This document shows, piece by piece, positions 9,032 to 20,000 of a stretch of 64,000 bases of DNA. Under the pieces are notes generated by a model, which made no database searches, had not been told where the DNA came from, and saw only the letters and a program-made list of their open reading frames with translations. The position numbers and the translations under genes are program-made. The stretch is from Akkermansia sp. (GTDB taxonomy: Bacteria; Verrucomicrobiota; Verrucomicrobiia; Verrucomicrobiales; Akkermansiaceae): contig JAUNQN010000008.1 in assembly GCA_030536145.1 (NCBI GenBank), positions 21,920-85,919 on the forward strand. The letters run 5' to 3'. Every line of letters starts with the position of its first letter. Positions within the stretch are counted from its first letter, which is position 1.

Positions 9032-12000
9032 ATGAAACTTCACCTTCCTTATCCTCTCCGCAAGGCCCTGCTGGCCACATTCCCCCTGCTGCTGGCCGCC
9101 CTGGGCACCACCCACAGCTCCGCCAGCATGATGCGGGACGAGGCCTCCATTACCACCTACACGGATTTTGGCCAGAACATGGGGCGCTATGTGGTGGGAG
9201 ACAAGGTGAATGCCCTGCTGCAGCATATACGTAGCGAGGCGGGCGGCGCGGAAATCGAGTACCGGGACGGCACCACCTATGTGATGACGAACGGCATGAT
9301 AGATTTCTCCTCTGCGGGAGATGCGGGGCACCCCGGCAGCCTGACGGACTACGGCAAGATTGTGACGGTGAAGCACAATGGCGAGCTTTCTCCCATGTTC
9401 AGCAGCGAGACCGGCATCCGCTACCGCGCCATAGAGTTCAGCTCCGGCTCCAATTTCCTGAACGCCAGCCCCATCTTTGATTTCAAGGTATCCCGTCTGA
9501 GCAAGATAGTGACGGATGTGGAGGCATCACCCACGTACAGCGGGCCGAAGAACCTGGCGGGGCAGCAGCTGTTCCACACGGGTTCCGGCTGGCAGTGCTA
9601 CCTGACGGAGGATGGCTGGCAGAGGGTGTGCGGGCCGTACCAGTACAACTCCGGCGGCGTGGACAAGGTGTATTCCGTGCCCGCCTACTACGGCAACGAG
9701 AACCAGCTGTTCATCCAGTACTACATGAGCGAATCCGCCGGCAGCGCAGCCCCGCTGCCCTACCTGGGGCAGACGGGTGATTCCGGCAGCTCCTTCTGGG
9801 TATGGAACAACAGTACAAGGCAGTACGAGTATGCAGGCACCTATGCGCTGCTCTCCAGCGACGAGGGCGGGTGCGACCCCAAGGCTGTGGGTGCCTCTGC
9901 CCTGGACCGCCAGTACATGGCAGAGGTGAATGCCAAGTACACCTCTGCCATATCCTCCGGGGCTACCGGCGGGCTGAGGATCAGCGCCGGTGTCACGGAT
10001 GAGGCTTCCTACACGGATGTCATTAGCAATGTGACCTACACCGGCACGGAGCGCTATTCCCTGGTGACGGACACGGAGGGCAACACGCTGGGCAAGCTGT
10101 ACCGGCTGAGCAGCGGGCTGAATACCTGGGCTGCGCTGAATGATGTGAAGGACCGTGACAATTGGTACGCCGAGAACGGGGAGAGCGGGCACCTGCTGGT
10201 GAGCAATGACAGCTCCGCCACATCCGTTCCCACGCGCATGGACCTGTTCCTGACGAAGGACAGCCGGTTTACGGCAGCGGGCGCGGAGACGTATACCCTG
10301 GAGCTTGCGGAGCGCGTGGATACGGGCATAGGCGCGGCGCAGTTCAGCAAGGCGGCCGGGGTGGACCACGCCACGTTTATCCTGAAGGCGGCGGAAGGTG
10401 CGGCAGAGGGCATGCTGAATACCGCCGGCTATATTGTGGACGAGGGGGTGGAGCTGCACCTGCAGTTCAGCAACCCGGAAAACTACATGCGGGAATGGCG
10501 CAAGGTGGGCGCGGGTGACTTGTACGTGGACGGCACGGGGGATACGAATGCCATGCTGAACCTGGGCGGCACCGGCATGGTGTACCTGGACCAGGCCAGC
10601 GGCCATGCGGCCTACAATGTGCTGGCCAATACCGGGGCCACCGTGGTGCTGCGGGGCGGTACCGGCCAGATTGCGCGTGATTTCACCTTCGGCAACGGCC
10701 GCTCCTACCTGGATTTCTACGGGCATGACATGGTGTGGAACAACAGCTCCGCCGTGGCGGACGCGGGGTTCCACATCCACGCCCTCACAGAGGAGGGCCG
10801 CATTACCAACAGCCTGCAGGGTACGCTTTCCACCATTACCGTGACAGATGGCGGCCCCTCGTTCTCCGGCTCCTTTGCGGATGACCGGGGCGGAGCGCTG
10901 AAGGTGGTGTACCGCGGCGCAGGAGACAAGGCCTGGCAGCTCACCGGCATCCATACGGACCTGAGCCGCCACGTGGCGGAAGGCAGCGGCTTTGAGGTGC
11001 AGTCCGGCAGCGTGCGGCTGGGCGGTACGCACACGGTGCATGCCACCGGGTCCCTCTCCGGCAGGAACACGGAGCGCTACGCCAATGTGGATGACTGGCA
11101 CTATGCGGATGCCAAGATGGATGTGACCGTGGCCCAAGGCGCCACCTTTACCCTGGGCTCCCACGCCAGGCTGGATGGCAAGGTGACGGTGCAGGGCGGC
11201 GGTACCCTGGTGCTGGAGGAGGGCGTGCGCCACGCGCAGGAGTATGTGGAGGGCAGCATTCACCTGGAGGAAACGGCCAAGTACAAGGACTATTACGGGC
11301 TGAAGGGGGATATTGTGAACAACGGCAGCGTGCAGGTGCAGTACAGCGCCGGAACGGATACGGGCTACCTGTATGGGCACAATGTGAGCGGCAGCGGCAC
11401 CATGCGCTTTGACCTGGGGCTGGACGGCGGCACCTTTACCATGACCGGAACCGCCTCCACCGGCAAGAAGACGGTGGCCAGCGGCGGCGTGGTGGTGCAT
11501 GCCGCCGGCCTGGGCAGTACCGGCGAGACCTGGCTGGTGGAGGAGAAGGGGTTCCTGGCCGTGCACGGCATGGGCACGCCCGCAGCCGCGCTCAACCGCG
11601 TGGACGCGGATTCCAAAGGCGTGCTGGCCCTGACGGAGGATTGCAGCACGCAGTTCAACCTTTCCGGCCACAAGAATCTCATCATCGGCGCGTACGGGGA
11701 ACGTGAAATCCGCTACGGGGCCGAGGACACGCAGGAGAAGCTGGAGGCCGTGGACCACCAGTGGCACCTGGGCGGCGGTGGCGGCACCCTGGTGGTCAAC
11801 TATCTGCTGGACGATGCGGAAGGCACCCTGGTGCTGGGCAACGAGTACACCACCGGCACGGTGAAACTCACCAATACAGGGAATAATTTCCAGTCTATCA
11901 AGGCCATGGGCGGTGTAACGCTGGATGCAGGCTCCTCCGCCATAGGCCGCGCCAGCGTGGAGGTGGGCTATTCCTCCCGCGTGCTGGAGAACAGCGGCGT

Positions 12001-13888
12001 GTTTGAGCGCGTTACCGGGGCTTCTGACGGCGTGGTGGTCATGGATGGGGAACATATAGGGGCCGATATGAGCGCGCATGGCCAAATGGCCCTGGGCACC
12101 ACCGGCAACAGCTCCCTGGAGAGCATCCGCGTGCAGGATGATTCCGCCTACCGCTTCGGCGGTATCACCGGTACCCTGGCTGTCAACACCGCCCTGGAAT
12201 CCGGCCATGACCTGGTGGTGGACAACCAGACCTACCGCGGCGGCACCGTGGAGCTCAACGGGGCCTCTGCGCTGGACGGCAAGGTGGCGGTAATGGGCTA
12301 TGATTCCGGCAAGTCCGACGGTTCCCGCGGCGGTGATATTACCCTGGTGCTGGGCAGTGAGGGTATGCTGGACCATGCAACTGCCGTGAAGGTGGAGAAT
12401 GGCGGCACCCTGGATGTGAACGGCCACAACCAGGCCGTGCAGGACCTGCACGTGGGGGAGACCGGCATGGTGGCGGACCGCAGCAGCGGACCTGCCACGG
12501 TTACCCTCTCTGGCACTGCCGATGTGGCCGGTGAGGTCAACGTGGGCAACATTGCCCGGCAGGGGAATGCCACTGCCACCATCACCGGCACGGTGGTGCT
12601 GCAGGACAAGCAGGGCGGAAATGCCGACATGCAGGACTTCAGCTGGGTGGAGAACCACGGCACGCTCTCCCTGGCCCTGACCGGGGACAACAAGAACGTG
12701 GTGAACCTGGGGAGCGGCTCCGCCAATGGCCGCGTGGAACTCCGCTCCGGCAGCATCTCCTACCTCAGCAACCTGGGTGAAGCCTCCACCCTGGTCATGT
12801 CCGGCGGCACCCAGCTGCTCTTTGGCGAGAAGGACGGTGACGCCGGGGACCACAGCTTCCACAGCGATATTGTGCTGCAAGGCAATGCTGAACTGAAGGT
12901 GTGGGGCACCAATTACCACCGCTCCGCCACCATCTCCGGCAACGTGAGCGGCAACTATACCCTCACCAAGAACGACGGCAACCAGAAGACCGTCTTCACC
13001 GGAGAGGTGGACCTAGCCAGGCTCAACGTATCTTGCCTGGATGCTGCCGGCCAGATGGGCTCCGTGGAATTCACCAATTCCGCCCAAATCGGCACCATCC
13101 AGGACAACAAGGGCATCATCGGCGTGCAGGGGAGCGGCAGCTTGACCGTGGACCTGCTCTCCATGAAGGCGGATGGCTCCCTGGCCGGCAGGGCAGGTGA
13201 CGGCTCCATGAGCTATACCGTGACCTCCGGCGGCTCCGGCTCCGTGACCCATGCCACCATCACCGCAGACAGCATCACCGGTGCCGACGGGGCAGACGCC
13301 CGTGTGGACAACGCTACCATTGACCTGGCGCTGGGCAGCCGCCTGGAGCTGGCCAACATTACCCTGGGTGCGGGATCCCGCATCACGGATGCCGCAGCCA
13401 CCCTGGTGGCCAACGGCCTGGTGGTGGAGGCCGGCGTGGGCACCAACCTGGTCTATGACGGCCTGAAGCCCCTGACCTACGGTGATGCTGCTCCTGCCGC
13501 GCAGCAGGAGGCAGGCTCCGTGGCCGCCTTCACGCTCACCAATGTGCAGGATGTGAATATAGAGGGTGACCGCCTGGTCATCAGCGTGCTGGGCAGTGCA
13601 GACGGCTTGGGCGGCGCGGACTGGATTTCCGTGAGCCTGGCTGAGAACGGCACCTTCGACGACAACCTGAATGTGACCATGCTCTATACGGATGCAGAGG
13701 GGCAGCAGAGGTCCGTGCAGGGTGTGTACAGCATAGATGATGTGGCCCTGGCCGCAGAGGCCGCGCAGCCGCATGACTACGTGTACTTCCACCTGGCCGG
13801 GGCCGCCGGAGTGCCGGAGCCTGCCTCCGCCACCCTCTCCCTGCTGGCGCTGGCCGCCCTGGCCGCCCGCCGCCGCAGGAAGGGCTGA
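9032..13888 (+). CDS. S6-like serine peptidase with beta-helix repeats and PEP-CTERM anchor, 1618 aa
   Basis: The shortest of the three complete paralogues. A signal peptide (residues 1-~32, MKLHLPYPLRKALLAT...) precedes the S6-like domain, with His115 in VKHNG, Asp150 in DFKVSRLSK and Ser251 in GDSGSS, so the triad looks intact although the usual Pro after GDSGS is Ser. The middle is beta-strand repeats; compared with the neighbours, about 900 to 1400 residues of repeats are missing. The last ~170 residues (SLAENGTFDDNL, LYTDAEG, SVQGVY, YFHLAGAAG, VPEPASATLSLLALAALA) match the 2493-aa protein closely. Its upstream region lacks the TTGACA/TAAGTG promoter and palindrome of its neighbours; a weak TATATC near 9021 is the only candidate, so it may be controlled differently or be partly read through. 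Confidence 0.86.
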   Translation: MKLHLPYPLRKALLATFPLLLAALGTTHSSASMMRDEASITTYTDFGQNMGRYVVGDKVNALLQHIRSEAGGAEIEYRDGTTYVMTNGMIDFSSAGDAGHPGSLTDYGKIVTVKHNGELSPMFSSETGIRYRAIEFSSGSNFLNASPIFDFKVSRLSKIVTDVEASPTYSGPKNLAGQQLFHTGSGWQCYLTEDGWQRVCGPYQYNSGGVDKVYSVPAYYGNENQLFIQYYMSESAGSAAPLPYLGQTGDSGSSFWVWNNSTRQYEYAGTYALLSSDEGGCDPKAVGASALDRQYMAEVNAKYTSAISSGATGGLRISAGVTDEASYTDVISNVTYTGTERYSLVTDTEGNTLGKLYRLSSGLNTWAALNDVKDRDNWYAENGESGHLLVSNDSSATSVPTRMDLFLTKDSRFTAAGAETYTLELAERVDTGIGAAQFSKAAGVDHATFILKAAEGAAEGMLNTAGYIVDEGVELHLQFSNPENYMREWRKVGAGDLYVDGTGDTNAMLNLGGTGMVYLDQASGHAAYNVLANTGATVVLRGGTGQIARDFTFGNGRSYLDFYGHDMVWNNSSAVADAGFHIHALTEEGRITNSLQGTLSTITVTDGGPSFSGSFADDRGGALKVVYRGAGDKAWQLTGIHTDLSRHVAEGSGFEVQSGSVRLGGTHTVHATGSLSGRNTERYANVDDWHYADAKMDVTVAQGATFTLGSHARLDGKVTVQGGGTLVLEEGVRHAQEYVEGSIHLEETAKYKDYYGLKGDIVNNGSVQVQYSAGTDTGYLYGHNVSGSGTMRFDLGLDGGTFTMTGTASTGKKTVASGGVVVHAAGLGSTGETWLVEEKGFLAVHGMGTPAAALNRVDADSKGVLALTEDCSTQFNLSGHKNLIIGAYGEREIRYGAEDTQEKLEAVDHQWHLGGGGGTLVVNYLLDDAEGTLVLGNEYTTGTVKLTNTGNNFQSIKAMGGVTLDAGSSAIGRASVEVGYSSRVLENSGVFERVTGASDGVVVMDGEHIGADMSAHGQMALGTTGNSSLESIRVQDDSAYRFGGITGTLAVNTALESGHDLVVDNQTYRGGTVELNGASALDGKVAVMGYDSGKSDGSRGGDITLVLGSEGMLDHATAVKVENGGTLDVNGHNQAVQDLHVGETGMVADRSSGPATVTLSGTADVAGEVNVGNIARQGNATATITGTVVLQDKQGGNADMQDFSWVENHGTLSLALTGDNKNVVNLGSGSANGRVELRSGSISYLSNLGEASTLVMSGGTQLLFGEKDGDAGDHSFHSDIVLQGNAELKVWGTNYHRSATISGNVSGNYTLTKNDGNQKTVFTGEVDLARLNVSCLDAAGQMGSVEFTNSAQIGTIQDNKGIIGVQGSGSLTVDLLSMKADGSLAGRAGDGSMSYTVTSGGSGSVTHATITADSITGADGADARVDNATIDLALGSRLELANITLGAGSRITDAAATLVANGLVVEAGVGTNLVYDGLKPLTYGDAAPAAQQEAGSVAAFTLTNVQDVNIEGDRLVISVLGSADGLGGADWISVSLAENGTFDDNLNVTMLYTDAEGQQRSVQGVYSIDDVALAAEAAQPHDYVYFHLAGAAGVPEPASATLSLLALAALAARRRRKG

Positions 13889-13920
13889 TATTTACTGGAA
13901 TATTATGTTTCACCAATCAG

Positions 13921-13955
13921 CCCGGGGTGCGTTCCCGCACCCCGGGTTCTTTTCT
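13921..13955 (+). terminator. Rho-independent terminator after the 1618-aa protein
   Basis: A 10-bp perfect GC stem (13921-13930 with 13937-13946), 6-nt loop and a T-rich tail TTCTTTTCT. It is homologous to the terminator at 1272-1307. Confidence 0.9.
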
Positions 13956-13965
13956 GCCTAAAAGG

Positions 13966-13979
13966 TAGAGTATACTCTA
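13966..13979. promoter_or_regulatory. Perfect 14-bp palindrome upstream of the largest PEP-CTERM gene
   Basis: TAGAGTATACTCTA lies between the terminator and the promoter, 19 nt upstream of TTGACA. Position and symmetry fit a dimeric regulator site. A decayed copy sits at the same place at 1318-1331. The same core forms the terminator stem at 62852-62875. Confidence 0.5.
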
Positions 13980-13998
13980 GATAATACGCGGTTAGGGG

Positions 13999-14027
13999 TT
14001 GACATTTGACTAGTGATATGGTAAGTG
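13999..14027 (+). promoter_or_regulatory. Promoter of the 3039-aa PEP-CTERM protein
   Basis: TTGACA 13999-14004, 17-nt spacer, TAAGTG 14022-14027, the same layout as at 1351-1379. A TAGAAT at 14042-14047, 6 nt before the ATG, is an alternative -10 but has no good -35. Confidence 0.62.
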
Positions 14028-14053
14028 TTTGCCCGCAAAACTAGAATTCCTAT

Positions 14054-17000
14054 ATGAAATTACACCTCCCTTCCTCTCTCCGCAAGGCCCTGCTGGCTGT
14101 GATGGCGTTTGCAGCCGTGAATGCGCAGGCTGAAATCATGCACAATAGTGTTTCCCTGCTTACGTACACGGATTTTGGCTCCAACATGGGGCGTTACAGT
14201 ATCTACCAGCAGAATGCGCTGCTGCAGCACCTGAACGAGGGAGGCGTGTACATTACCTACACGCAGGGGGAGGCCCCGTACGAGCTGAAGCACGGCATGA
14301 TCAGCTTTGAGAGTGCGGTGGATGGAGGCCCGTTCACGGCCATTGGGTACAATGCCACGGCCACGGTGCAGCACAACGGCGTAACAAACCCTGTGTTTAC
14401 GGGACGCTTCATCGGCTCCGGAAATTCCGTGCACTATGCGGGAATAGAGTACCGCAGCTGCACGGACAACAAGTTCCTGCTCACGCCGGAGATTGACTAC
14501 AAAATTACCCGCCTGAGCAAGATTGTGACGGATATTACGCCCACCAGCGTGTTTGACACCAGGTCCTATCTGGAGTCCGGCGGCAAGGTGGAGGGCATGC
14601 TCCAGTACCACATGGGCGGTGGCTATCAGCAGAGGGCCGATGCAGAGGGCAATACCACCTGGCTGCGAGAGGCCTATGTGTACGTTACCGCCGGTATCCT
14701 GGAGAATACGGGTTTCAATTACAATACCGGGTTTGACTACAAGACAGGCGAGGGCACTAGGAAGGACGGGCGGGACATTGTTGATGATTCCTACACCGTG
14801 AGCATGACGGGTGTGAAGAACGGCAACGGCTGGGGACCGGGAACGGCCGGCACGGAGAGCCACCCCATGCCCTTTGTGACCCAGGGCGGTGATTCCGGCA
14901 GTCCCGTGTGGGTGTGGAATGAGTCCTCCAAGTCATACGAGCTTATCTCCTGTCACCAGGCCCGCGGCGGCACCAACAGTTATTCCCGCGGCGCGAGCGA
15001 GTGGACCAAGCAGACGCTGGAGTCTTTCTGCGTAACCGTGAATATGGATGAAGACGCCAACACGGTGCACCTGGGCAAGGTGCAGTTGACCGCCGATTCC
15101 AAGAGGATTACGGCAACGGCCAACGGCTCCACGCCGGTGGAGACCACGCTCAAGTATGGTGCCGTGCTGGACGGGAGCGGCCGGCAAATCACCAAGTTTG
15201 TGGGTGTGGAGAACGGGGTGAACACCTGGTGCAACCTAGGCAAGCTGAAGGATGGCCAGGTGCTCAATGACAAGCAGCAGCTGGTGAATACGAACTGGTA
15301 TGCCTATGGCAACGAGTACCTGAACGCCAACAACACCAGCGGGCTTGACCTGCAGTATGCTGACCTGTTCGAGACCCAGAACCTGGTGTTCAAGTCCGCT
15401 GGCAAGGAGAACAACAGCATTATTCTGGATGCGGATGTGGACCTGGGCATCGGCTATGCGGAGTTTACCAACACCGCAGACAGCGGCACGGCCACGTTCA
15501 CCATCACGAGCAAGGAGAAAGTGGATGGCCGTGATTACAATTTCAACCACGCCGGCTATATTGTGGATGCCGGCACGGAGGTGCACCTGAAGATAGCCAA
15601 CACGGAGATAGAGGCTTGCACCAATACCACCTATTTCCGCGAGTGGCGCAAGACGGGCGAGGGCGACCTGTACCTGGAGGGTACGGGCAACAATGAGATT
15701 TTCCTGAACGTGGGCGGCAAGGGCACCACCTACCTGAAGGAGACGGGCGGCTATGCCGCGTACAATGTGCTTATCAACAACGGTGCCACCGTGAACCTGG
15801 GCGGCAAGGCGGATCAGGTGAAGCGGGACGTAACCTTCGGCTACGGCGGCGGCACGCTGGATTTTGCCGGTGATGTGACCATGGACTGGTACACCACCAC
15901 CCCCGGCGCCCCCAAGGAGACCGGTTTTACCATGAGTGCCCTGACCCAGGATGCCGTTATCGCCAATACCACCGGTACCACCCGGCTGACCTACCGCTCC
16001 ACGGCGAACAGCACCTTCCTGGGGTCATTCCAAGATGGCAACGGGTCCGGTGTCCTGCAGGTGGCCTATGCCGGTGCGTCAGATAGCACCTGGACGCTCA
16101 ACAGCATTCACACCAAGATGGATAACGCAGCCAGCGGGTTGACTGTGCAGAGCGGCACGGTGAAGCTGGCCGGTACCCTCACGGAACACGCCCAGGGTTC
16201 CCTGAACGGCTATAACCAGCAGCGCTACAGCAATGAGGATGACTGGCACTATGCAGATGCCAAGATGAACGTGACCGTGGACCGCGGCGCTACCTTTGAG
16301 CTGGGCAGCCATGCCCGCCTGGACGGTCGCGTGACCGTGCAGGACAACGCCACCTTTGTGATGCGGGAGGGGGTGCGCCACCAGTATGAGTACATTGAGG
16401 GCTGGTATGAGCTTGAGAATACGTATGATATTGCCGAATACTACGGCCTGAAGGGCGGCGTGGCGCTGGAGGGTGCAGGCTCCCGCATGGTGGTGGAGTT
16501 CTCTGAGAATACGGATGCCAACACCACCTATGCCGAGAATATCACTGGCTCTGGCAGCATGATCGTGGATACTGCCAAGGGCAGCCTGACACTGATGGGA
16601 ACCAACAGCTTCAGTGGTACCAAGGAGCTGACCAAGGGTGCCTTGATTCTCGGCGGCAAGGACTCTGCCGGTGATGTCACCAGCAACAAGTGGCAGGTGG
16701 GTAAGCAGGCATGGCTTGCGGTAGGCAGTGCCTCTGCTGCCACAGCCTTGGAGGTGGTGGACACAAAGTCCACAGGTGTGCTGGCGCTCACGCAGAATGA
16801 GGATGGGGATGCCTTGGACACGAATACCCACCGCAACCTGATTATTGGTGCCAAGGAGGGGGAAACTATCCAATATGGCCGTGAGGGTACGGACCTGCAG
16901 CTAGCCGCCGTGGACAACCAGTGGAAACTGGGCGGCGGTGGCGGTACCCTGGTGGTGAACTATGTGCTCAACGGCGGCCAGGACAGCACCTTGGTGCTGG

Positions 17001-20000
17001 GCAACGAGTACACCACCGGCGCCGTGAAGCTGACCAATACCGGCAACCATATCGGCAATATCAATTTCATGGGCAAGGTGACCCTGGAGTATGACGATAC
17101 GGCTGCACTGGGACAGGCCACCGTGAACTTGGCCTACACTAATCGCCTGATGGGTATTGAAGGGGCCGTTGAGCTGGTGAGCACGGATTCACAGGGCGTA
17201 TTGCTCCTGGACAAGATGGAGGATGCCACCGTGAACCTGGCCAAGCACGCAGACTTGGCTTTGGGTGTAGAAGGGACGGTAGATTTTCGCGGCCACATTG
17301 ACCTGGGGCAGAATTACACCTACAACCTGGGCGGCGTGACCGGCAGCCTGGTGATGCACAATGCCCTGGAGGACCAGGGGGAAGGCGGAACCAACCTGAT
17401 GGTGGATGCCCAGACCTACACCGGTGGTGTGGTGGAGCTCAAGAAAGCACTCGGCATTACCGGCAGCGTGGTAGTGGCCGGCCACTACCTTGCAGAAGAA
17501 GATGCGAGCGGCAGCATTACCCTGAAAGTGGACGAGGACAACTCTTTTGACCGTATTGACAACATATGGCTCTTTGACGGCGGTATCCTGGATATCAACG
17601 GTACCCGGCAGGAGCTGAAATCCTACACGGCAGACCAGGGATCCTCCATCGTGGATTCGTCCGCCGACAAGTCCGGCGTCCTCCACCTGAAAGGTGAGGC
17701 GGGCATCAATGCTCTTGAGGGCATGGTAGACGTGGGCACCATCGAGGTGGATTGCTCCCACATGACGCTGGGCGGAACCAACACCTACCACAGCTTGAAC
17801 ATTATGCGGGGTGAGGTGGCCCTGGGGTCCGGAACGGCCCTGTGCGCCACCGGCAAGACCACTGTGGGGGATACGGCTACCCTGTATGTGGACAATCAGA
17901 ACGTGACGGCTGATATAGAGCTGCATGAGGCCACCATACACATCGGTGTCGACAACAAGTCCGGCACCTTGGGCGGTGCGCTGGCGGTGGCCGGTGGCAA
18001 GACCGGCACCATCGTGTTTGATGCGGATGCCACCATTTCTGCCGTGATTTCCGGCGCGGAGAACAGCAGGCTCAGCCTGCAGGGCAACCGCGTGGGAACC
18101 TTCTCCTCCGGCAGCATCAACGAGGAAGGCGGCAGCCTGGACGTGGAGCTGCGCGAGCTGCGCTTGCAGGGATCCGGCGGTATCACCATCGGCGGTACCG
18201 TGGACCTGAAGGGCCAGGGCGGGAACCTGCGCCTTACCAGCCACGGCGCGCGTGACAACACCACGCGTGAGATCAGCCACCTGAATCTCAACAGCCTGAA
18301 CCTGACGCTCTGGGAGGAATCCTGGAACACTATCTGGAACCTCCACAAGCTCACGGGTGACGGCAGCATTACTTGGGATTCCCACACCACACACTGGTAT
18401 TCTGCCCGCCTGGTGCTGGATGGTGAGAACACCTTTACCGGCAGCCTGATTGCCAAGCGAACCTATGATGCAGACCAGAGCCGCACCTATTCCTCCTACC
18501 TGGAACTGGCGCATGACAAGGCCGCCCAGAATATGGATGTGGAGCTCATCGGCCGCAATGACAAAAACCGCATGACCTTGGCCGTAAATACGGAGAACGC
18601 CGCCATGCGCAGCCTGAAGGGTGATGCGCTCACCGCCATCTACGCTGGCGTCTCCGTGGAGGGTTCCGGCAACAGTGGCGCCGCCAGCACCCTGTTCCAG
18701 GCCACGCCGCAATCCACCCGCCACGCCACGCTCACCATTACCGGTGAGTCTGATGCCACGTTCAGCGGCTGCGTGTACAACGGCGGCGCAGAGGATGAAA
18801 ACGGATACGGCCTGGACTTGGTGATGGCCGGTTCCAACCGTCAGACTTTCAACGGCAGCACGGTGCAGTTCAACAACGTGGCGGTGGAGCAGGGCACCCT
18901 GGTGCTGGATTCCGCAGGCCTGTCCATTGCAGATACCGCCACCATCTCCCGCGGCGCTACGCTGCAGACGGGTGGGCATGCTTTTGAGCTCCGTGACAAG
19001 ATGACCCTGCAGGTGTGCGGTGATTCCACCTTGGGGAGCGCCACGCTGGGCAGCACCCTGCAGCTGGCGGGCGGCTCCCTGCTGTTTGACGCCTCATCCC
19101 TGAATGATGCAGATTATGCCTTGAAGGTGGGTGGTGTGAATGTGAACGACCAGGATTCCCTGGTGGTGAGCTTTGAATCCACCACCGCCCTGCGCACGGA
19201 TTTTTCCTACAAGCTGGTCAGTGGTGACTGGTCAGCCCTGACCGCATATGAGGCCACGGGCCTGGACTATTATACCGCCAAGTTTGATACGGATGGCGGC
19301 CTGAATGTCACCTTCAGCCTGAAGGGTGACTACAATGTGTGGGAAGGTGACGTGGAGAACCGCATCTGGAGCTCCACGGTGTTCGGCAGGGCAGGCCAGC
19401 CGGTTCCCGGTGGGGAGCAGACAGCCGTGTTCAATGACTTGTCTACCGGCAGGGATGTGCTGGTGCAGGGGGAGGTGAGCGTAGGCAAGCTTCTGTTTGA
19501 TTCTACTGGGGAATACACGCTGCGCGGCGAGTCCGATGCGGCCAAGCTGACCGCCGGCAGCCTGCAGCACAAGGGCAGCGGGCAGACCACCATCGGCAGC
19601 GGGGTGGAGATTACCGGCATGGCAGAGGTGCAGACCGGTACCCTGGTCATGGAGCAGGGCAGCAGCACTGCTGCCGCCACCGTGGCGCAGGATGCCACCC
19701 TGAAACTGGTCGGCACGGATACCGTGGGCGGCCAAGTCTCCGGAGACGGTACCCTGGCCATTGCCTGGGGAGAGGGGGGGGAGGGCTCCGTGGCCATCGG
19801 CAGCATCGGCACCCTGGATGTGCAATCCGGCACCCTGGCGGTGGATTCCACGCTGGATGTGAAGCAGGCCGCCTTGGTGAAGGAGGATGCCACCCTGCGC
19901 ACCTCTACCGGAACCATCCTGCTGCAGGCAGATATGTCCCTGCAGCTGGCCGGCACGCTGCAGATTGATACTGAATCCGGGAGCATGGACTTGAACACCA

